46,363 nucleotides of DNA from Bacillota bacterium (GCA_012522585.1 JAAYKD010000051.1:1-46363), one strand, 5' to 3'; positions 32,827-42,958 are shown, counted from the first letter of the stretch. Numbers and translations: made by a program. Notes: a model not told the origin generated them from the sequence alone.

Positions 32827-33096
32827 ATGGACGAGTTTTATTGTTTGACATTTGATAATATTCATAATGCGATTAAAGCTGAAAAACAAGTTTTACAAGA
32901 GTTTTCTGTAAGGTTGATACCTGTACCAAGAAAAATCAGCGCCACCTGCGGCCTGGCTCTTAGGTTCGATAAGAGCGACTGGCCCAATGCAGTGGCGCTG
33001 ATAAAAAATTCTATTGAATATGATCAAGCTTATTTGGTTTTAAAAGATTCGGTTGAACAAGTGGTACTAATGACCCAGGATATTGATCAAAAGTAA
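32827..33096 (+). CDS. DUF3343 (putative Se/S carrier-like) family protein
   Basis: CLTFDNIHNAIKAEKQVL...VRLIPVPRKISATCGLALRF, characteristic of DUF3343. Confidence 0.8.
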   Translation: MDEFYCLTFDNIHNAIKAEKQVLQEFSVRLIPVPRKISATCGLALRFDKSDWPNAVALIKNSIEYDQAYLVLKDSVEQVVLMTQDIDQK

Positions 33097-33885
33097 ACCG
33101 CCTACAATACCAATAAGTGTGAAGATGGCTGGCAATCTGCCTTTATTCATTAAAATTACCTGGGGCATGATTTCACAATAGGTTACATAAAGCATGGCTC
33201 CGCCTGCTCCTGCTAGGGACATGGCGATTAAATAAGGTGACATATTGCCTAGGAAATAGCCTAAGATAGCACCGAGTAAAGTGGGTGCGCCGGATAGAGC
33301 TGTTAAAAATAGGGTTTTGCCCATGCTCATACCGCTGGCATAAAGGGGAACTCCGATGGCCATACCTTCCGGGATATTGTGAATGGCTATCATAATAGCC
33401 AAAATGATACCCATTGCTGTGTCGTGAATCATACCGGAACCAATTGCCATACCTTCCGGTAGATTATGCAAGGCAATCGCACTGAGCATGACGATTCCTG
33501 CTTTCATCAGCTGGACATTGGATTGACCGGCTTCGGCCAATTGTGCCAAGAAAGGATCTTGATGATGCAATTCTTCCAAAGCATCATGTTCTTCAATCGT
33601 CTCTTTCCCGGTCATGCGTGCTGTCATGATGTCGATAATGTGATTTAAACCAGCAACTGCTACGACACCAATGCCAACTCCGATAGTGGTAGCCCAAACA
33701 TTGGTCAATTCTAGTGCTTCTGGTATCAAGTCAAACATCACGATGCTGACCATGATACCTCCGGCAAAGGAGAGAACATAGGACATGTTCTTCAGAGATT
33801 GACGGCCAAAGAGTATGCCAAACAACCCGCCTAAGCCTGTACCGGCAACGCCTGCTAAAACGCTTACCAAAACTACATTTTGCAT
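33067..33885 (-). CDS. ZIP family metal transporter
   Basis: AIALHNLPEGMAIGSG and AIMIAIHNIPEGMAIGVPLYASG motifs; probable ATG at 33885 (ORF track starts at 33903). Confidence 0.93.
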   Translation of the reverse strand: MQNVVLVSVLAGVAGTGLGGLFGILFGRQSLKNMSYVLSFAGGIMVSIVMFDLIPEALELTNVWATTIGVGIGVVAVAGLNHIIDIMTARMTGKETIEEHDALEELHHQDPFLAQLAEAGQSNVQLMKAGIVMLSAIALHNLPEGMAIGSGMIHDTAMGIILAIMIAIHNIPEGMAIGVPLYASGMSMGKTLFLTALSGAPTLLGAILGYFLGNMSPYLIAMSLAGAGGAMLYVTYCEIMPQVILMNKGRLPAIFTLIGIVGGLLLINILGH

Positions 33886-34081
33886 AACAATACCTCGAAT
33901 CATATAAAAGTTAAGTGCAGCTAACAGATGTTTACAGTATAGAAGGATTTTTTGCTTTTGGCAAGGGTAAAATAAGTAGATTTCTGTCGATTATATGGAA
34001 TATTTGAGATATTGCTCAAATATATAAATTAATAATGATTTTTTACAATGAGATTATTCAATTTGAAAGGAGAAAATTCAG

Positions 34082-34822
34082 ATGCGCTTGAGAGTATTAG
34101 GCATGTGGGGTGGCTTTCCGCGAAAAGGAGAGGCTACTTCCGGTTATCTGTTGGAAAGTGATGAAGCTAAGGTTTTAATTGATTGTGGCAGCGGTGTTTT
34201 GAGCAAATTGCTCTTCTATTTGAATATTGACCAGCTTGACGCCATTGTTTTATCCCACTATCATGCCGATCATTGGAGCGATCTGGGTGTAGTTCAATAT
34301 GCAAGATTAGTCGATCAACTCCTGCATGAACGGGATAATCCTCTGCCTGTTTATGCGTTCGATGACCAAAAGGAGTTTTATTCTTTGACTTATAAGGAAG
34401 GAAGTGTGACTAAAGGCATATCTTTTCAGGAAAATGAAAGGTTTCAAATCAAAGATCTGGTCTTCACGCCTTTTAAGACTCTACATCCCGTTGAGTGTTA
34501 CGGCTTTAGGGTTGAAAACAGCTTTAAAACCATTTGTTATACTGCAGATGGGGGTTACAGCCATAATCAAATAAAAATGGCTCAGAACGCCGATTTGCTT
34601 CTTTGTGAAGCTAACTTTCTCGATCAAGATGCTGAACTGGCTTTGGGCAATCATATGACTGGCTTGCAAGCAGGGGAGCTTGCCTTGCAGGCTGGAGTGA
34701 AAAAGCTCGTCTTGACTCATCTGCCTCCTTTAGGCAAGCCGGAAGAAATCTTTAAAGAGGCTGCTTCCGTCTTCAAAGGAGAAATTATTTTGGCCTCAGA
34801 GGGCCTGAGTATTGAGGTTTAA
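34082..34822 (+). CDS. MBL-fold metallo-hydrolase (RNase Z-like)
   Basis: ATSGYLLESDEAKVLIDCGSGVLSKL; LSHYHADHWSDLG; GNHMTGLQAGELALQAGVKKLVLTHLPP. Confidence 0.9.
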   Translation: MRLRVLGMWGGFPRKGEATSGYLLESDEAKVLIDCGSGVLSKLLFYLNIDQLDAIVLSHYHADHWSDLGVVQYARLVDQLLHERDNPLPVYAFDDQKEFYSLTYKEGSVTKGISFQENERFQIKDLVFTPFKTLHPVECYGFRVENSFKTICYTADGGYSHNQIKMAQNADLLLCEANFLDQDAELALGNHMTGLQAGELALQAGVKKLVLTHLPPLGKPEEIFKEAASVFKGEIILASEGLSIEV

Positions 34823-34936
34823 CCCTTAGTTTTAATGAGTCTTCGATAAGGAGTGCCTGCCCTAGGCTTCACTCTGATCTTTATTTGTTAATATCTGAGT
34901 GAAGAAAGCTATTTATAACATGTAAGTTAAAACAGA

Positions 34937-34973
34937 AACTCCCCGAAGGTAGAACCGTCGGGGAGTTTTGCTT
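34937..34973. terminator. Rho-independent terminator hairpin
   Basis: AACTCCCCGAAGGTAGAACCGTCGGGGAGTTTTGCTTT. Confidence 0.75.
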
Positions 34974-35052
34974 TGTCCTTTTTCATCTATCTTAAATTGG
35001 ATAAGGGCGATTGCAATCACTGTTTTTTGTTATTGCCTGATCTATTTACTTT

Positions 35053-37653
35053 CTATTTTAAGTCGAACCAATTGTCGCCGCTATAAATTTCGACTACCAC
35101 GGGCACGCTTAAGACAATGGCTTCTTCCATGGCAGTTATGATCAGCTCTTTTAAAATCTCTTCCTCTTCCGGAGGAGCTTCGCAGACCAATTCGTCATGA
35201 ACCTGGAGGAGAATGCGGCTTTGCAAATTGTTTTCTTTAATCGCTTTGTTTAAGCGGATCATAGCAATTTTGATTAAATCAGCTGCACTACCTTGAATTG
35301 GGGTGTTCAAGGCTGCTCTTTCACCGAAGCTGCGTAGGTTGAAATTTCTGCTGTTAATTTCCGGTAGATAGCGGCGGCGGTTGAAGATGGTTGTGACAAA
35401 GCCTTTCTCTTTAGCTTCTTTAATCAGTTTTTCTTGGTAGGCTTTGATGGCTGGGAACTCTTCGAAAAAGCGATCGATGTAGCCTTGGGCTTCCTTGCGG
35501 TTGATCTTCAATTGAGTGGAAAGCCCATAGTCAGAAATACCGTAGACGATGCCGAAATTGACGGCTTTGGCTTTTTCTCTAATATCGGGGGTGACATCCG
35601 CGAAGGGTATGTTGAAGACTTCGGAAGCGGTTCTTCTGTGAATATCCTGACCCTGCTTGTAGGCATCGACGAAATGCTCGTCTTGAGAGAGGTGGGCTAA
35701 AATTCGCAGCTCAATTTGGCTATAGTCGGCGGAGATTAGTCGCCAGTTTTCCTTGGTAGCCGTAAAGGCTTTGCGAATCAAGCGGCCTTCAGGTGTTCGG
35801 GTAGGGATATTTTGCATATTGGGATTGCTGGAGCTGAGCCTGCCGGTGGCAGTTACAGTTTGATGGAAACTGGTGTGCAATTTACTGGTTTGGGTATCGA
35901 CTAAGGGAATCAGTCCATCCAGATAGGTCCCTTTTAATTTAGCCAAGCCTCTGTACTTGATGATCAGCTCGATTACTTCATGGTCGTCGATCAAACGCTC
36001 CAAGGATTCGGCGTCGGTGGAATAGCCGGTTTTCGTCTTCTTCAGACCGGTCAACCCTAAATCTTCAAAAAGCACTTGGGATAATTGTTTGGGGGAGTTT
36101 ACATTGAATTCCTTGCCGACAACTTCGAAGATGCTCTTTTGGGTTTGATTGATTTCATTTTCGATGTTTTTTGAAATTTCCCCTAAGACTTCAAGCTTAA
36201 CTCCGATACCTGTGGCTTCCATCTGGTATAAAACTTCAGACAAAGGCAATTCTATTTTTTCGTATAGTTCTTTTAAATCTCGCTCTTCGATTCCTTTAGC
36301 TAATTCTTTGGCTAATTTATGCAATTGCCAGAGCTCTTCCAATTCATCTCCGGCTGTGGCGGCTCTATTGGCGCCTTCTAAAACCATGGAGGCAAAGAGG
36401 CTGTCGATAGAGAGGTTTTGGCCCGGATTCAACAGATAAGCCTGCAAGTGCAGGTCGTCGGCTTTGCTGGGGTAGGTTTCAATCAGATGGGCTAAGCCTT
36501 TTAAGTTCCAAGCCGAAAACTCCTTGTCTTTAAGTTTTTCAGCTAGCTTTGCCATCATCTCTTGGTCCGGCCCCAATTTCACAGCTTTATTATTTTTAAA
36601 GAGGAAGAAAAATTCAACTAAAGCACTTTCTAAATCAGGCTCATTCTCCTTGTAGATCAGAATATCCAGATCATCTTGTTCCAGTTTTTTTAATAGCGCT
36701 GGAAAATCCAGATCGTCATATTCTGGAAAATCCACCTCTTCTAAAGCTTCGCTCAGGCTGACATCCTCTTGTTCCGGCAGCCTGTCTGCTAAGGATTTTA
36801 AGGAATAGGTGTCAAAAAAGCTTCTCAGCTTACTATTGTCCGGCTCTTGTAAGAGCCATTCTTCCGGTGAACTCTCCAGAGGCACGTCGGTCACGATTTT
36901 CACCAAATAATGGCTTAAATCCAATTGCTCTCGATAGGTGACCAAGTTTTCTTTAGCTCTTTTGGGTTTGACATCTTCAATGTTTTCCAAAACTTCTTGC
37001 AGATTACCATAGGCATGAATCAGCTTTAAAGCAGTTTTTTCTCCGATTCCGGGAACACCGGGTATATTATCCGAAGGGTCGCCCATTAAAGCCTTGACGT
37101 CGATCAATTGCTCCGGTTCTAAATCGTATTTTTCTTTAATCCATTCTGGGTCGGTGAACTGAAAATCGCTCATGCCCCGACTGCCCGGATAGAGTATAGT
37201 CGTCAGAGGGTTGATCAATTGAAAAGCATCTCGGTCCCCGGTCAGAATATAGGAATGGACATCCTGGTCCCTTAAAATATGGCTGACCGTGCCTAGAATA
37301 TCATCGGCTTCGTAACCGGCCTTTTCCAAACGGGCGATCTTCATATATTCGATATACTCATCGATTAAGGAGAACTGACTGACCAGCTCGGCCGGCGCTT
37401 TTTGCCTGGTGCCCTTATACTCTTCAAAGGCTTCATGGCGGAAGGAGGGCTCCAAACGGTCGAAGGCGATGAGCAGATAATCTGGCTTAATAGTCTCGAT
37501 GGCTTTGAGCATGATGGTGGCGAAGCCGTAGAGAGCATTAGTATAAATGCCGGTGGGGGTGGATAGGAGAGGAATGCCGTAGAAGGCTCGAAATGCTAGG
37601 CTGTAACCGTCGATAATCAATGCTTTTTTTCTCATAAAACTTCCCTCATTCAT
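35053..37653 (-). CDS. polA: DNA polymerase I (5' nuclease plus polymerase; degenerate 3'-5' exonuclease region)
   Basis: 5' nuclease motifs ALMGDPSDNIPGVPGIGEKTA; polymerase motifs SADYSQIELRILAHLSQD, KAKAVNFGIVYGISDYGLS, LLQVHDELVCE. Confidence 0.96.
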   Translation of the reverse strand: MNEGSFMRKKALIIDGYSLAFRAFYGIPLLSTPTGIYTNALYGFATIMLKAIETIKPDYLLIAFDRLEPSFRHEAFEEYKGTRQKAPAELVSQFSLIDEYIEYMKIARLEKAGYEADDILGTVSHILRDQDVHSYILTGDRDAFQLINPLTTILYPGSRGMSDFQFTDPEWIKEKYDLEPEQLIDVKALMGDPSDNIPGVPGIGEKTALKLIHAYGNLQEVLENIEDVKPKRAKENLVTYREQLDLSHYLVKIVTDVPLESSPEEWLLQEPDNSKLRSFFDTYSLKSLADRLPEQEDVSLSEALEEVDFPEYDDLDFPALLKKLEQDDLDILIYKENEPDLESALVEFFFLFKNNKAVKLGPDQEMMAKLAEKLKDKEFSAWNLKGLAHLIETYPSKADDLHLQAYLLNPGQNLSIDSLFASMVLEGANRAATAGDELEELWQLHKLAKELAKGIEERDLKELYEKIELPLSEVLYQMEATGIGVKLEVLGEISKNIENEINQTQKSIFEVVGKEFNVNSPKQLSQVLFEDLGLTGLKKTKTGYSTDAESLERLIDDHEVIELIIKYRGLAKLKGTYLDGLIPLVDTQTSKLHTSFHQTVTATGRLSSSNPNMQNIPTRTPEGRLIRKAFTATKENWRLISADYSQIELRILAHLSQDEHFVDAYKQGQDIHRRTASEVFNIPFADVTPDIREKAKAVNFGIVYGISDYGLSTQLKINRKEAQGYIDRFFEEFPAIKAYQEKLIKEAKEKGFVTTIFNRRRYLPEINSRNFNLRSFGERAALNTPIQGSAADLIKIAMIRLNKAIKENNLQSRILLQVHDELVCEAPPEEEEILKELIITAMEEAIVLSVPVVVEIYSGDNWFDLK

Positions 37654-37662
37654 TATTTATAA

Positions 37663-38811
37663 TTAGTTACTTGTAATGCGATATTCAGGTTCGATGACGT
37701 ATTCATAGAGATTCCACAGCAAATCCAAGGTGAATTGGTCGCCATATTGGTGCAAACCGTGTAAAAGTGCCTGTTCTTCAGTATATTCAGTCAAAGGTAA
37801 AACTATTGTATGTTCGAAATTTACATCATAATGGGTGACTAAGGGAATCAATTCTATGTCTTCGATTCTCAAGCCCTCTTGGTCGGCGACAAAGGTTAAA
37901 TTAGCCATGCCCCCTAGAAGATTGACTAAATCCTTTTGATTGGAGATGAAATTGCCCAGAGAATAGAAAATTGGCATCTCTTTGCCATCGGCTCTGGTCA
38001 AAATATCCACAGGCTGAATGACGTGAGGGTGATGGCCTATGACCAAATCCACATTCTCAGCTGCCATCAATTCTGCCAAATAAAGCTGCTCCTCATTGGG
38101 ATGATGGTGGTATTCATAGCCCCAGTGATAGGAAACTATGACGAAGTCGGCGGATTCTCTGGCCTGGCGCACATCCTCTAAGATTTTTTCCTCTTCTTCT
38201 AAGAAAGTCATGCCGTAGCCCTGCCAATCATCGACAATGAAGCCGTTTAAGCCATAATTATAGCCTAAGAAGGCAAAGGTCAAGCCATCTCGCTCAAGAT
38301 ACTGAATCGGGCCCTTGTCTGCGTCGAAAAACCCGACCACCTTGACCTCCAATTGGTTCCAAAGATCTAAGGAATCGACCAAAGCACCCATGCCACTGTC
38401 CATGGAATGGTTGGTGGCCTGATTGACTATGTCGAAGCCGATTTCAGCCATATGATGAGCGAGCTCTCTGGGAGAATTGAACATGGGATAGGTGCTGATG
38501 ATGTATTCTTCTCCGGCAACCGTCACTTCTTGGTTGAGAAAGGAAATATCAGCAGCGGCGATTGTTTCAGCCATATGTTCGTAAGCCCAGGTGAAATCAT
38601 AGACATCGCCACCTTGCTTTTTGGCGAATTGATAAATCGGCTCATGAATCAGATTGTCACCGACGGCCAAAAAGCTTATTCTTTTTTCTGTTTCTTCGAT
38701 GATTTCTTCCGGCAATTCCTCCGGCTCAACCTCTGTCTTTTGGCAGGAACTGAGTAAAACCAAGGCTAAAAGGAAAAATAAGATGATTTGCAGTTTTTTT
38801 GTTTTTTTCAT
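37663..38811 (-). CDS. CapA/PgsA-like metallophosphatase-fold lipoprotein
   Basis: Lipobox LVLLSSC; ISFLAVGDNLIHEPIY; NQATNHSMDSG; VIGHHPHVIQP; FYSLGNFIS. Confidence 0.9.
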   Translation of the reverse strand: MKKTKKLQIILFFLLALVLLSSCQKTEVEPEELPEEIIEETEKRISFLAVGDNLIHEPIYQFAKKQGGDVYDFTWAYEHMAETIAAADISFLNQEVTVAGEEYIISTYPMFNSPRELAHHMAEIGFDIVNQATNHSMDSGMGALVDSLDLWNQLEVKVVGFFDADKGPIQYLERDGLTFAFLGYNYGLNGFIVDDWQGYGMTFLEEEEKILEDVRQARESADFVIVSYHWGYEYHHHPNEEQLYLAELMAAENVDLVIGHHPHVIQPVDILTRADGKEMPIFYSLGNFISNQKDLVNLLGGMANLTFVADQEGLRIEDIELIPLVTHYDVNFEHTIVLPLTEYTEEQALLHGLHQYGDQFTLDLLWNLYEYVIEPEYRITSN

Positions 38812-38912
38812 TTATACATCCTCAATACAATACTTTTTCCTTAAATTCGATACAGTCCACATCACTTCCTGCACTTTTCTTGTCAATCTAATGGTTGTTT
38901 TAATAAAAACCC

Positions 38913-38941
38913 TTGCCAAAAACATCTTTTCCCTTTAAAAT
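38913..38941 (+). promoter_or_regulatory. Putative sigma-A promoter upstream of aspS-like gene
   Basis: TTGCCA, 17-nt spacer, TAAAAT. Confidence 0.5.
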
Positions 38942-39039
38942 AGTCATTATGAAATGTTGATTCTAATGTTTTCTCTGCCGAAAATATGGATATTAGGCAA
39001 GGAAAGATGATTTAAATAGGAATCAGGAAGGATGTTTTC

Positions 39040-40335
39040 ATGATCAAGAAATATTGGATAGAAGATTTGGCCCAAGCAGAAGGTCAAAAGGTAGAGGTTG
39101 AGGGCTGGCTTCATCGGGTCAGAAAGCTGGGCAAACTAGCCTTTATCCTGATCAAGGATAAAACAGGTATAGTCCAAGGAGTAATCACCGGTAAGCCACC
39201 TTTTTTAGCAGAAATCAGTGGGGAGCAAGCAGTTCGGGTCACAGGGACTGTCACACCTTCAAAGCAGCAGCCTTTGGGAGTGGAAATACAAGTTGAAGAA
39301 ATAGAAGTTTTGGGCCCTGTTTTACAGGAGCTCCCCTTTGAATTGAACCAAGCGGAGATCTCTGCCGGTTTAGAACATGTTCTAGATCACAGGGTTTTGA
39401 GCTTGCGCCACCCTAAAACTGCTTCTGTCTTTAAAATCCAAAGCGGTATTATCAAGGCCTTCAGACAGTTTTTGGATAAGGAAAAGTTCACAGAGATTCA
39501 TACTCCCAAAATAGTTGCCACCGGAACCGAAGGAGGCAGCGAGCTTTTTGAGATCAAGTATTTTGATCAAAAAGCCTATTTGGCTCAATCACCTCAATTT
39601 TATAAACAGATGGCTGTGGGTTCCGGCTTACAGAGAGTCTATGAAGTAGGGCCGGTCTATCGAGCTGAACCTCATAACACTTCCAGGCATTTAAGCGAAT
39701 TAATTTCCTTGGATTTGGAAATGGGCTTTATTTCCGGCTTAGAAGACATTCTCAAATTGGAAGAGGAGATGCTGCGCTATATCTTCGCTTATTTAGAAGA
39801 ATATCACAGTCAGGATTTAGCCCTCTTCGATGCTACCTTGCCCGAGGTCAAGACTATTCCTCGACTGACCATCAAAGAAATCGGCAGTATCTTAGAAAAG
39901 GAATACAAGAAGCCCTTAGAAATATTGGATCTGGATTCGGAATCGGAGCGTCTGATCTCCCAATATGTAAAAAAAGAAATGGGCAGCGATTTCCTCTTTG
40001 CCACTCATTATGGCAAGGATGCCCGCCCCATGTACACGCAGCCTAGTGCCCACGATTCTGATGTGACCGAGAGCTTCGATATGATCTTCCGAGGTCTAAA
40101 AATGAACTCCGGAGCCCAAAGAGTCCATGAATACGATGTTTTAGTCAACAATATCAAGGAAAAAGGCCTCGATCCAGCTGAGTTTGCTTCCTATTTAGAA
40201 ATCTTCCAATTTGGTATGCCTCCTCATGGCGGCTATGCCATCGGAGTAGAACGTTTGGTCATAAAAATATTGAATTTGAGCAATGTCAGGGAAGCAGTCC
40301 TCTTTCCGCGCGATCGTTTCCGTCTGACCCCTTAA
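39040..40335 (+). CDS. aspS: Archaeal-type aspartyl-tRNA synthetase (probably non-discriminating)
   Basis: Class II aaRS; GWLHRVRKLGKLAFILIKDKTGIVQ; YRAEPHNTSRHLSELISLDLEM; GGYAIGVERLV...VREAVLFPRDRFRLTP; about 430 aa without bacterial GAD insertion. Confidence 0.88.
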   Translation: MIKKYWIEDLAQAEGQKVEVEGWLHRVRKLGKLAFILIKDKTGIVQGVITGKPPFLAEISGEQAVRVTGTVTPSKQQPLGVEIQVEEIEVLGPVLQELPFELNQAEISAGLEHVLDHRVLSLRHPKTASVFKIQSGIIKAFRQFLDKEKFTEIHTPKIVATGTEGGSELFEIKYFDQKAYLAQSPQFYKQMAVGSGLQRVYEVGPVYRAEPHNTSRHLSELISLDLEMGFISGLEDILKLEEEMLRYIFAYLEEYHSQDLALFDATLPEVKTIPRLTIKEIGSILEKEYKKPLEILDLDSESERLISQYVKKEMGSDFLFATHYGKDARPMYTQPSAHDSDVTESFDMIFRGLKMNSGAQRVHEYDVLVNNIKEKGLDPAEFASYLEIFQFGMPPHGGYAIGVERLVIKILNLSNVREAVLFPRDRFRLTP

Positions 40336-40342
40336 AATTAGA

Positions 40343-40398
40343 TAAAAAAAGAAGTGGCTGTAGCAAGTTTGCATTTTGCTACGGCCACTTCTTAATTT
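40343..40398. terminator. Bidirectional terminator between convergent genes
   Basis: AAAAAAGAAGTGGCTGTAGCAAGTTTGCATTTTGCTACGGCCACTTCTTAATTT. Confidence 0.8.
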
Positions 40399-40411
40399 AG
40401 AAAGGAAGGTT

Positions 40412-41686
40412 TTATTTCGAATCAGGTGTGCTTTCTGTGGCTACTATTACGGGAGCCGTATATTCTAAAGGACGGCTTGCCTCTTTTTTCTTACGCTTGA
40501 TTGCTCCTGATTGGAACAGGGCGAATTTGGCACTGGCCGGACCGATCAGCTCATAAAGCACTGAAGATGAGAGGATGATGGTCAAGAGCATATTGCCCGT
40601 GGCCGGCGGCAAGACCCTTTTGCCCAGAAAAGCTAAACCGATGGATACTCCGGCTTGAGGCACCAAGGCCAAACCTAGGTATTTTTTGATTTCCGGAGCA
40701 GTATCTGTGATGGCACAGCCTAAATAGGCTCCGGCATATTTGCCCACGATTCTGATCAAGAAGTAGACTACACCCATGATACCTAGGTGAGCAAAGGTGG
40801 TCAGGTCCAGGTTCATCCCCGATACGACAAAGAAGATTGATAGAAACGGAGGTATAAATCCGTCGATCTGTTTAAACAGGCTGTCGTCTCTGCTCAGATT
40901 GATATAGGTTGCCCCAAAGACCATGCTGGCCAAAAGGGGAGAGATATCGAAATAGGCACAAATACTGGCTAGGCCTAATAAAATTGCTGTAGTTAAGATG
41001 AGGCGATTGTCCTGGCTGCGATCTGGGGTCATCAATTTGTGTAGACCTAAGCCGCTTAAAAAACCTAATAGAAGTGCTGCGATATTTAGGAGTATTGGAG
41101 TCGCTACTGCCAGAAAAGATAGACTACCACCGGAGCCTCCGGTGATCAAAGCCAAGGCTAAGCTGAAGGCGATTAAACAGACTGCGTCATCTAAAGCTAC
41201 TACTTGTAAGAGGGTATTGACAAAAGGCCCCTTGGCTTTATATTGTCTGATGGTAGCCATTGTGCTGGCCGGAGTAGTCGCGGTGGCGATAGCCCCTAAC
41301 AAAAGACTGAAGCTCCATTCCAGTTTGAATAAATAGCGCATGGACAAGGTGATTAAAAGTCCGGCTAAAAGGCTTTCCAGAATAGTTATCACGATGATAC
41401 TCTTACCCGTCGCCTTAAAGGATTCCTTGACAAAAAATCGTCCTACCCCAAAGGATATAAAGGCTAGGGCAATATCACTAACGAAACCCATATTATTGAT
41501 TAAATCAACAGGTATTAAATTGAGAACGTGAGGCCCGATTAAGATGCCGGCAATGATGAAACCCGTTACATTGGGCAAGCTAGCTTTTTTAGTCAGGCGG
41601 GTTAAAAGAAAACCAGAAAATAAAATCAAGGATAATGACATCAAAGCTCTTGTCGTTTCGTTAGTCTGTTGTAATATAGATGCCAC
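40412..41686 (-). CDS. Cation/proton antiporter (CPA2/Kef-type membrane domain)
   Basis: About 12 TM helices; LTRLTKKASLPNVTGFIIAGILIGPHVLNLIP; VALDDAVCLIAFSLALAL. Confidence 0.88.
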   Translation of the reverse strand: MASILQQTNETTRALMSLSLILFSGFLLTRLTKKASLPNVTGFIIAGILIGPHVLNLIPVDLINNMGFVSDIALAFISFGVGRFFVKESFKATGKSIIVITILESLLAGLLITLSMRYLFKLEWSFSLLLGAIATATTPASTMATIRQYKAKGPFVNTLLQVVALDDAVCLIAFSLALALITGGSGGSLSFLAVATPILLNIAALLLGFLSGLGLHKLMTPDRSQDNRLILTTAILLGLASICAYFDISPLLASMVFGATYINLSRDDSLFKQIDGFIPPFLSIFFVVSGMNLDLTTFAHLGIMGVVYFLIRIVGKYAGAYLGCAITDTAPEIKKYLGLALVPQAGVSIGLAFLGKRVLPPATGNMLLTIILSSSVLYELIGPASAKFALFQSGAIKRKKKEASRPLEYTAPVIVATESTPDSK

Positions 41687-41990
41687 TCCAAACCCTCCAT
41701 TTCAAAGCAGCTCAATTGTGGCTGAGTAAGAATAATCTAAGCTCAGACGAATTTGACGGATAATATTTGAAATTAAACAATCATAATTATAATAAAAAAG
41801 CACCAGGCAGGATAATCTTCATTACTGGTTGAAGTAAAAAGAAGGAAAATACAAGTTCCAGTGCTTTTGTGTTTTAAAACTCATCTTGTTGAATGCTTGT
41901 GTAACCATTATAATCAATTTGAAAATAAAGTAAACTTATTCTTTTTTTAGATTCAATAAATAAAACTTATGACGGGAGCGGAAATATTCA

Positions 41991-42893
41991 ATGGTCGACC
42001 CAAAACTTTATACTTTATTGGAAATATTGGAGTCAGGAAATTATACTCGAGCTGCCGAAAAGCTTTCCTTGACTCAGCCGGCTGTGACTCAGCATATCAA
42101 GCATTTGGAAAAAGAACTGGATATTAAGATTTTCAACCGAGTAAAAAACAAATTTGTGCCAACAGCTCAAGGAAATCTGCTGATTGAGTATGCCAGAAAG
42201 AATATTGCCCTTTACGAAGGTCTGCAACAGTCTCTCAAGGATATGAAAAGACAGATCCGACGTTTGCGCGTTGGCATCACTCATACAGCTGAGAGCAATG
42301 CAGTTGCTGAGGTTTTTGGCAAGTATAGTTTGGAAAACCCGGGCACTTCCATCATCATTATTTCAGGAGCTATAAATTATCTTTATGATTTGTTGAGGAA
42401 TTATGAGATTGACTTAGCAGTAGTAGAGGGTAAACTTTCTGAACCTGGCATAAATTCTGTGCTTTTGGACACTGATTCCTTGGTTTTTGTGGTCAGCAAC
42501 AACCATCCTTTGGCTAAAAAGAGAATGGTCAGCATAGAAGAGATAAAAAAAGAGCCTCTGATCCTGCGCAGCTCATCTTCCGGCACTCGAAACCTCTTTG
42601 TAGCTCATTTGGAAAGTAAAAACATGTCTTTAAATGAATTCAACCTGATTATGGAAGTGGATAATGTAGCTACTATCAAGGATTTAGTCTGGCGGGATGT
42701 TGGTGTTTCCATCTTGTCGCGGAGTGCTTGTCTCGATGAATTGAAAAAAAGCAAGATGACAGTTTTACCCATCGAAAATCTTGGCATGATCAGAGAAATA
42801 AATATTGTTTATAAAAAGGGCTTTCACCACTTAGCTTTGGTCAACCGCATTGTAGAATCTTATAATGAAGTTATTAAGTCCTATGTTTCTTAA
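41991..42893 (+). CDS. LysR family transcriptional regulator
   Basis: N-terminal HTH: LYTLLEILESGNYTRAAEKLSLTQPAVTQHIKHLEKELDIKIFNR. Confidence 0.94.
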   Translation: MVDPKLYTLLEILESGNYTRAAEKLSLTQPAVTQHIKHLEKELDIKIFNRVKNKFVPTAQGNLLIEYARKNIALYEGLQQSLKDMKRQIRRLRVGITHTAESNAVAEVFGKYSLENPGTSIIIISGAINYLYDLLRNYEIDLAVVEGKLSEPGINSVLLDTDSLVFVVSNNHPLAKKRMVSIEEIKKEPLILRSSSSGTRNLFVAHLESKNMSLNEFNLIMEVDNVATIKDLVWRDVGVSILSRSACLDELKKSKMTVLPIENLGMIREINIVYKKGFHHLALVNRIVESYNEVIKSYVS

Positions 42894-42958
42894 ATTTAAA
42901 CAAGGGAAAAGCTTTTTGGTTATCGAAATATAGGGACAAAGAGAGGAGGCTTTTTTTT

